Source: an uncultured Actinomycetes bacterium
Lineage (GTDB): Bacteria; Actinomycetota; Actinomycetes; Nanopelagicales; Nanopelagicaceae
NCBI GenBank assembly: GCA_903844585.1
Contig: CAIMUD010000167.1
Coordinates: 1-19,696, forward strand
Length of the DNA stretch: 19,696 bases
Reading direction: 5' to 3'
Below are positions 16,067 to 19,696 of this stretch, piece after piece; position 1 is the stretch's first letter, and every line of letters starts with the position of its first letter. The notes beneath the pieces were generated by a model. It saw nothing but the letters and a program-made list of their open reading frames with translations. It did not search any database and had not been told where the DNA came from. The position numbers were made by a program, and so were the translations under genes.

Positions 16067-16983
16067 TAGTTGATGGCTTCTGCAACAACTCTGTAGAAGT
16101 CCACTATTCGTGGCCCCCATCTGGATGGAATATCGGCAGGCAGTACAACGATTTTGCCTTTCTTAACCGCTTCTATTTGAGACCAACCTGCGCGAGCTCT
16201 CACGGTATCGGCGTTCTGTGATGCGTAAGAATCGGCAAGAAAAATAATCTGCGGATTGCATTTAATGAGAAATTCAGCTGTGATTTGTGGATATCCGGAT
16301 TTATCTGCGCCTTTTGCCGCGTCAGCAATGTTCTTGAGACCAAAGTCTTTATAGACAGAACCTATAAAAGTTTTAGAAGTGGCTGAATATAGGGTCTCAT
16401 CTAATTCATGGAAGAACCGTAATTTCGGTTTTTTCGCCGATGTTCGCAGAATCAGGGCGATATCCGACTTCATTCTCTTTACCAAACCCATAGAAGCTGA
16501 TGAGTTGTCAGTTGCTAGTCCGAGTAATTCAATCTCCGAATAGGCGTTGCTCAATTTTGTTGCTGCCTTTTCAATAAAAACCGAAATTCCGAGTTTAGTT
16601 AGTGCATCCTTGACAACTTTAGATTTAGCCGAATCAACAGATAGAATTACTAAATCTGGGTTTTGCGCAACAATCGCTTCGATATTTGGATCAAAACCAC
16701 TTAGTGAACTTTTGGGAACATTTGTTGGATAATTTGATTGATCATCCACCGCCAAAACTTGCGGTCCTGCTCCAATGCTGAAAAGAATTTCAGTCGCCGT
16801 GGGAGAGAGCGAAATAATCTTGAGCGGCTTATTTTTAATTGTTGTTGTGTATCCACCAGATTTAACTGTTATTGGATATGCAGTTGCAGCAATTGCTGAT
16901 TGAGTTGGTAGAAAAGCGAAAATTGCCAAGAAAAGTGAAGCAATAGTTGGTTTGGCAAAGAGCGTGAAACGTCCTTTAAACAT
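16066..16983 (-). CDS. btuF: Corrinoid-binding ABC substrate-binding protein (BtuF-like)
   Basis: Extracytoplasmic receptor of the importer, a class III binding protein (305 residues from ATG 16983). An N-terminal Sec signal peptide is clear: KGR then a hydrophobic run (about 14-26), with likely cleavage after the SAIAA region near residue 33. There is no lipobox cysteine. The mature part begins with the family-typical stretch IISLSPTATEILFSIGAG (56-73). The start at 16983 is preceded by AGGGAG (16994 to 16989) 5 bases upstream; the longer frame to 17037 would put the riboswitch platform into protein. First gene of the btuFCD-cobUST operon, under the cobalamin riboswitch. Cobalamin specificity is inferred from context. 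Confidence 0.92.
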   Translation of the reverse strand: MFKGRFTLFAKPTIASLFLAIFAFLPTQSAIAATAYPITVKSGGYTTTIKNKPLKIISLSPTATEILFSIGAGPQVLAVDDQSNYPTNVPKSSLSGFDPNIEAIVAQNPDLVILSVDSAKSKVVKDALTKLGISVFIEKAATKLSNAYSEIELLGLATDNSSASMGLVKRMKSDIALILRTSAKKPKLRFFHELDETLYSATSKTFIGSVYKDFGLKNIADAAKGADKSGYPQITAEFLIKCNPQIIFLADSYASQNADTVRARAGWSQIEAVKKGKIVVLPADIPSRWGPRIVDFYRVVAEAIN

Positions 16984-16988
16984 AAAAA

Positions 16989-17010
16989 CTCCCTCAAGGA
17001 TTTGAGGGAG
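16989..17010 (-). promoter_or_regulatory. Sequestering hairpin over the btuF ribosome-binding site
   Basis: A perfect 9-bp inverted repeat (CTCCCTCAA, 4-base loop, TTGAGGGAG, minus strand) whose 3' arm contains the btuF AGGGAG Shine-Dalgarno sequence. Five T residues follow, then the ATG. Folding hides the ribosome-binding site; with the T-run it could also act as a weak terminator. It is most likely the OFF element of the cobalamin riboswitch. Confidence 0.8.
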
Positions 17011-17042
17011 GAAAGAGGGCAATCTGCAGTTTCGCAAAAGGC

Positions 17043-17063
17043 CCGACCTTCCTCCGAGGTCGG
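17043..17063 (-). promoter_or_regulatory. Upstream platform hairpin of the cobalamin riboswitch
   Basis: CCGACCT and AGGTCGG form a 7-bp stem with a 7-base loop containing GGAGG; a short GGGCCTTTT follows on the minus strand, so it might also be a weak terminator. Its GGAGGAA (17055 to 17049) is perfectly complementary to TTCCTCC (17013 to 17007), which overlaps the 5' arm of the sequestering hairpin. The two pairings therefore exclude each other. Confidence 0.65.
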
Positions 17064-17069
17064 AAATCT

Positions 17070-17232
17070 TCGGCGTAGCGCCAGGCGACCTGGCTTAGAC
17101 CAATGCAAATCGTTGAATTGCAAGTCTTTACAGTTGCGGGAACAGCACCGGAATTTAACCGGATTTCGCTAAACGCAACGCCCCTGAAATTTAGATGACA
17201 GCGTCCTAAGACACCAGCGTCCTTTTCAGTGG
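17070..17232 (-). ncRNA. Cobalamin riboswitch (AdoCbl-type aptamer)
   Basis: The minus strand holds the conserved cobalamin aptamer core. GGTTAAATTCCGGTGCTGTT followed by CCCGCAACTGTAA (17160 to 17128) matches the central core GGTGxxAxTCC...CCCGCxACTGT. The B12 box AAGCCAGGTCGCCTGGC (17096 to 17080) lies 31 bases further on. A 5' hairpin can form between GACGCCA and TGGTGTC (17237 to 17211). The element sits between the DUF3043 gene and btuF and should repress the operon when intracellular cobalamin is sufficient. Outer boundaries are approximate. Confidence 0.93.
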
Positions 17233-17236
17233 CGTC

Positions 17237-17242
17237 AACATA
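17237..17242 (-). promoter_or_regulatory. Possible -10 element for the riboswitch-btuFCD-cobUST transcript
   Basis: TATGTT on the minus strand (TANNNT) lies about 7 bases before the first stem of the riboswitch, so transcription would start near 17230. No good -35 box is visible. Just upstream, AAAAG...CTTTT around the DUF3043 stop codon (about 17255-17271) forms an AT-rich palindrome that may act as a weak terminator for that gene. Confidence 0.35.
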
Positions 17243-17261
17243 GCATGCCGCTTTTAAAAAG

Positions 17262-17789
17262 CTAGAGCTTTTCTCCTGGCTTTACCTGCGGGCGCGGCAC
17301 ACGAATGCGGCGCATCGAGATTGCGCGCGTGAATATATAGAATCCGATTCCCTTGTACGAGGCGCTTGGAAAACGCTTCACGAATTCAACTTTAACTCGA
17401 CGATTTACTAAAAGACCTTCAACTATCGAGTAAATCAAAAGGGTGTACATCAGAATTGTTCCGAAAGCTGTAAGTGCAGGTATCTGAAAAATAGAAAGCA
17501 CGAGAACGAGAAAAGTAGCCGGCATCAAGTACTCGGCCATTCCTCGTTTTGAATCTACAAAGTTACGGACAAAGCGCTTCTCTGGTCCTCGATCGCGAGG
17601 TAAAAGTGCGCTCTCATCTCCACGAAGCTGTGCTTCTCTTTGTGCAACTCGCGCTGCACGAGAGGCTTTTTTTTGACGCGCTTTTTCCGCCTTAGATGAT
17701 GCCGGAGCAAGGGATGAAAATTTGCGAGTTGCCTCTGAATCTTTTCGCTTTGGCGTTGGTCGACCTTTTTTTGTTGGCTCAGTACTCAT
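17262..17789 (-). CDS. DUF3043-family membrane protein
   Basis: A 175-residue protein of unknown function that is typical of actinobacteria. The N-terminal third is very basic: GRPTPKRK (9-16), then an Ala/Lys/Arg-rich helix (about 30-55). The conserved family stretch RDRGPEKRFVRNFVDSK covers 65-81. Two hydrophobic segments follow (about 88-105 and 108-127), then a basic C-terminus rich in Arg and Pro. The likely topology is a two-helix membrane hairpin with both ends in the cytoplasm. It lies 33 bases downstream of nadA but has its own promoter-like sequence. It ends where the cobalamin operon leader begins. I assign no function. Confidence 0.9.
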   Translation of the reverse strand: MSTEPTKKGRPTPKRKDSEATRKFSSLAPASSKAEKARQKKASRAARVAQREAQLRGDESALLPRDRGPEKRFVRNFVDSKRGMAEYLMPATFLVLVLSIFQIPALTAFGTILMYTLLIYSIVEGLLVNRRVKVEFVKRFPSASYKGIGFYIFTRAISMRRIRVPRPQVKPGEKL

Positions 17790-17795
17790 GCGTGC

Positions 17796-17826
17796 ACTAT
17801 ATACAAAGTTTTTGGAGTATTTTCAA
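17796..17826 (-). promoter_or_regulatory. Promoter of the DUF3043 gene (leaderless)
   Basis: On the minus strand, TATAGT (17801 to 17796) lies 6 bases before the ATG at 17789, the leaderless spacing seen elsewhere here. A TTGAAA -35-like box (17826 to 17821) overlaps the nadA stop codon; the spacer is 17 bases to the overlapping TATATA, or 19 to TATAGT. This is the only promoter in the window with a recognisable -35. Confidence 0.6.
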
Positions 17827-18977
17827 AGTGAGAGCATGCGCTCTAGAGCAAGCTTGGAATTCACCGCTACCTTCTGATCCACCTGAATCTGGTTGACCAG
17901 ATGACCGGCCACGAGGGATTCCATCGCCCACACAAGATGCGGTAAATCAATGCGATTCATAGTTGAGCAATAGCAAACCGTTTTATCAAGGAAGACAATT
18001 TGTTTATCAGGGTTATTGGCAGCAAGCCTTGATACTAAATTGAGTTCTGTACCGATTGCCCATTTGCTGCCTGCCGGAGAGTTTTCGACCGTTTTGATGA
18101 TGAATTCAGTACTACCAACAACATCTGCACTCTTTACGACTTCATGCTGACATTCAGGATGCACCAATACCTGCACTCCTTTTAGACGGTTACGTACTTC
18201 GTCTACAGATTCCTTTGTAAAACGTCCGTGAACAGAACAATGGCCACGCCACAGGATTATTTTCGCAGCTTTGATTTCACTTTCAGTAAGCCCGCCCATT
18301 GGCTTCCATGGATTCCACAAAACACAATCATCGAGAGTTAGACCAAGTGAGAGCACTGCAGTGTTTCGACCTAGGTGCTGGTCGGGCATAAAAAGAATCT
18401 TTTCGCCCTTAGTAAGGGCCCATTCCATTGTCTTCTTGGCATTAGAAGATGTACAGATTGTGCCACCGTGTTCACCAGTGAAACTCTTAATCGCAGCAGA
18501 AGAATTCATGTAAGTAACTGGAATAGTTTTATTTGCAACACCGACTAACTCAAGATCTTGCCAACATTTCTCCACTTGATTAGCAGTTGCCATATCTGCC
18601 ATAGAACAACCCGCAGCAAGATCGGGCAAAATAACTTTCTGGTCTTTTGTTGTGAGAATGTCGGCGCTCTCGGCCATGAAATGGACGCCGCAGAAAATGA
18701 TGTATTCGGCCGCGGATTTTGAAGCAGCAGCTTGAGCCAATTTAAATGAGTCACCAGTGATGTCAGCGAAATCGATAACTTCATCTCGTTGGTAGTGATG
18801 TCCAAGTACGAGTGCACGTTCTCCGAGTGCAGCACGAGCAATCTGAGCCCTTTCAATGAGTTTGGGATCACTCAATTCGGGTAGCTCACCAGTGCACGAG
18901 ACGCCGCGTTCGGATGCGAGATCTCGGCCGCTGCCAAGGAGTAGCAAATCTGTAAGCGAACGTGCGCCTGTCGTCAT
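17823..18977 (-). CDS. nadA: Quinolinate synthase NadA
   Basis: [4Fe-4S] enzyme condensing iminoaspartate and dihydroxyacetone phosphate to quinolinate, the first committed intermediate of NAD. 384 residues, matching the longer NadA form. Motifs are LGHHYQRDEVIDFADITGDS (about 58-77), PDLAAGCSMADM (C124), WRGHCSVHGRF (C247) and DKTVCYCSTMNRIDLPHL (C335 and C337). The cluster ligands are probably C124, C247 and one of C335/C337. The start is ATG 18977. No good ribosome-binding site is seen; TAAGAAT ends 6 bases upstream and may be a degenerate leaderless -10. nadB and nadC are not in the window. It is divergent from the Fe-S carrier gene, which could help mature its cluster. Confidence 0.96.
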   Translation of the reverse strand: MTTGARSLTDLLLLGSGRDLASERGVSCTGELPELSDPKLIERAQIARAALGERALVLGHHYQRDEVIDFADITGDSFKLAQAAASKSAAEYIIFCGVHFMAESADILTTKDQKVILPDLAAGCSMADMATANQVEKCWQDLELVGVANKTIPVTYMNSSAAIKSFTGEHGGTICTSSNAKKTMEWALTKGEKILFMPDQHLGRNTAVLSLGLTLDDCVLWNPWKPMGGLTESEIKAAKIILWRGHCSVHGRFTKESVDEVRNRLKGVQVLVHPECQHEVVKSADVVGSTEFIIKTVENSPAGSKWAIGTELNLVSRLAANNPDKQIVFLDKTVCYCSTMNRIDLPHLVWAMESLVAGHLVNQIQVDQKVAVNSKLALERMLSL

Positions 18978-19032
18978 CTACATATTCTTACCTATTCGCG
19001 CCCTTCGTGTCGCCTTTAGGCTAAATGGCTAG

Positions 19033-19038
19033 TAATCT
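19033..19038 (+). promoter_or_regulatory. Putative -10 element of the erpA-like gene (leaderless)
   Basis: TAATCT ends 6 bases before the ATG at 19045, matching the leaderless spacing of lipB, gcvT and others. A second candidate, TAGGCT, is at 19017-19022; it would give a short leader of roughly 15 bases without a Shine-Dalgarno. Confidence 0.5.
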
Positions 19039-19044
19039 TTGGCC

Positions 19045-19398
19045 ATGACTACAGAGACAACAGCTGCAACCACGACCGGAATTCTTCTTACAGACGTCGC
19101 GGCATCAAAGGTTCAAGCGCTGCTTTCTCAAGAAGGTCGCGATGATCTATACCTTCGCGTAGCGGTTCAGCCAGGTGGATGTTCAGGTCTTCGTTACCAG
19201 CTCTATTTTGATGATCGCAACCAAGACGGAGATGTCGCGCGCCAATTCGGAAACGTCAAAGTCGTTACAGACAAAATGAGCGATCCGTACCTGGCTGGAG
19301 CAACAATCGATTTCGTAGACACAATCGAAAAGCAAGGTTTCACAATTGATAATCCAAATGCACAAGGTTCATGTGCATGCGGCGATTCTTTTAACTAA
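19045..19398 (+). CDS. erpA: HesB/IscA/ErpA-family iron-sulfur cluster carrier
   Basis: A-type carrier protein that delivers Fe-S clusters to apo-enzymes. 117 residues from ATG 19045. The three conserved cysteines are present: C46 in GGCSGLRY, and C110 and C112 in the C-terminal GSCACGDSF. The N-terminal ten residues are Thr/Ala rich and probably unstructured. A TTG two codons upstream also opens the frame, but TAATCT placed 6 bases before the ATG supports the later start. Nearby Fe-S clients are NadA (divergent neighbour) and LipA at the start of the window. The assignment to ErpA rather than another A-type carrier is by convention for actinobacteria. Confidence 0.92.
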   Translation: MTTETTAATTTGILLTDVAASKVQALLSQEGRDDLYLRVAVQPGGCSGLRYQLYFDDRNQDGDVARQFGNVKVVTDKMSDPYLAGATIDFVDTIEKQGFTIDNPNAQGSCACGDSFN

Positions 19399-19424
19399 TA
19401 CTCCTCACTTAGCGAACACTCGCG

Positions 19425-19430
19425 TAGGTT
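19425..19430 (+). promoter_or_regulatory. Putative -10 element of the PfkB-family gene (leaderless)
   Basis: TAGGTT ends 7 bases before the ATG at 19438, and no Shine-Dalgarno lies between. It is the same hexamer as before gcvT. No -35 box is visible in the 40-base gap after erpA. Confidence 0.5.
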
Positions 19431-19437
19431 TCTCGCT

Positions 19438-19696
19438 ATGAAAATCGGTGTCGCGGGTTCTATTGGTTTAGACCACCTCATGACTTTCTCTGGAAAGTTC
19501 ACTGATTCATTTGTCACTGGTTCACTCGAAAAGATTTCACTCTCGTTTCTAGTTGATGATCTAGATGTACGACGCGGTGGCACAGGTGCCAACATTGCAT
19601 TCGGTCTTGGAGTTCTTGGATTAAACCCAGTACTCATTGCTGCCGCGGGAAAAGATTGGGCAGATTACGATGCTTGGCTTACTCGTCATGGAGTTA
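19438..19696 (+). CDS. PfkB-family carbohydrate/adenosine kinase, 5' part only
   Basis: The first 86 codons of a ribokinase-superfamily kinase; the window ends inside the gene. The visible part begins MKIGVAGSIGLDHLMTF, continues with SLSFLVDDLDVRRGGTGANIA (substrate-binding region with the family's GG motif) and FGLGVLGLNPVLIAAAGKDW. This closely resembles actinobacterial adenosine-kinase-like PfkB proteins (Rv2202c type), which commonly lie near nadA/erpA-like genes. The catalytic GAGD-type Asp and ATP site lie beyond the edge, so substrate and activity cannot be judged here. Confidence 0.88.
   Translation, partial: MKIGVAGSIGLDHLMTFSGKFTDSFVTGSLEKISLSFLVDDLDVRRGGTGANIAFGLGVLGLNPVLIAAAGKDWADYDAWLTRHGV

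Noticed and set aside
16067..16120. Upstream start for the permease gene at 16120
   Set aside because: It would overlap btuF by 55 bases; the ATG at 16066 gives the normal family length and a TAATG joint like the others in the operon.
16984..17037. Upstream start for btuF at 17037
   Set aside because: It would translate the riboswitch expression platform; the ATG at 16983 has a Shine-Dalgarno sequence and a standard signal peptide.
19039..19044. TTG start two codons before the erpA ATG
   Set aside because: The ATG at 19045 has the leaderless TAATCT spacing and is the stronger start codon.

Overview
The window is an ordinary-looking but very compact bacterial chromosome segment. Gene content and gene order point to an actinobacterium with a small, moderately low-GC genome. 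By eye the GC is in the mid-40s percent, low for the phylum. Actinobacterial markers are the DUF3043 protein, the nadA / HesB-IscA / adenosine-kinase-like PfkB neighbourhood, and a lipA-lipB / TIGR01777 epimerase / two-lipoyl E2 / lpd cluster. The freshwater acI lineage (Nanopelagicales, e.g. Planktophila) is my best guess. This is an inference from family knowledge; no search was run. Nearly every base is used: genes overlap by 1, 4 or 13 bases, convergent stops touch, and there is no gene-free stretch over 300 bases.

Region 1 (1-10461) is built around lipoate and its users. On the minus strand, lipB and lipA (cut by the window edge) make the lipoyl cofactor. Divergent from lipB on the plus strand are an MMPL/RND-type membrane exporter and an FAD-dependent amine-oxidase-like enzyme. 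Converging on them from the minus strand are pepA, lpdA, the two-lipoyl-domain E2 (sucB/dlaT type) and a TIGR01777 epimerase. gcvT, the tetrahydrofolate-dependent subunit of the lipoate-using glycine cleavage system, starts divergently from pepA; the annotated gcvT start and the alternative upstream pepA start share a CATG.

Region 2 (11544-17242, minus strand) is a cobalamin/corrinoid acquisition operon: riboswitch, btuF-btuC-btuD (import), cobU-cobS-cobT (nucleotide-loop assembly). It is preceded by a clear cobalamin riboswitch whose downstream sequence can fold into mutually exclusive hairpins around the btuF ribosome-binding site. The last gene encodes an unusual protein: an N-terminal HAD-type phosphatase domain (about residues 1-155) fused to a complete CobT. 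No alpha-ribazole-phosphate phosphatase (CobC) is present in the operon, so the HAD domain is a candidate for that missing step. This is the most interesting item in the window.

Region 3 (17262-19696) holds nadA (quinolinate synthase) with a DUF3043 membrane protein downstream, then divergently an ErpA/HesB-type Fe-S carrier and the start of a PfkB-family sugar/adenosine kinase.

Across the window, six genes that begin a transcription unit (lipB, pepA, gcvT, the DUF3043 gene, erpA, pfkB) have a TANNNT hexamer 6-7 bases before the start codon and no ribosome-binding site, as expected for leaderless mRNAs. Several genes inside operons instead have purine-rich Shine-Dalgarno sequences or overlap the previous stop codon.
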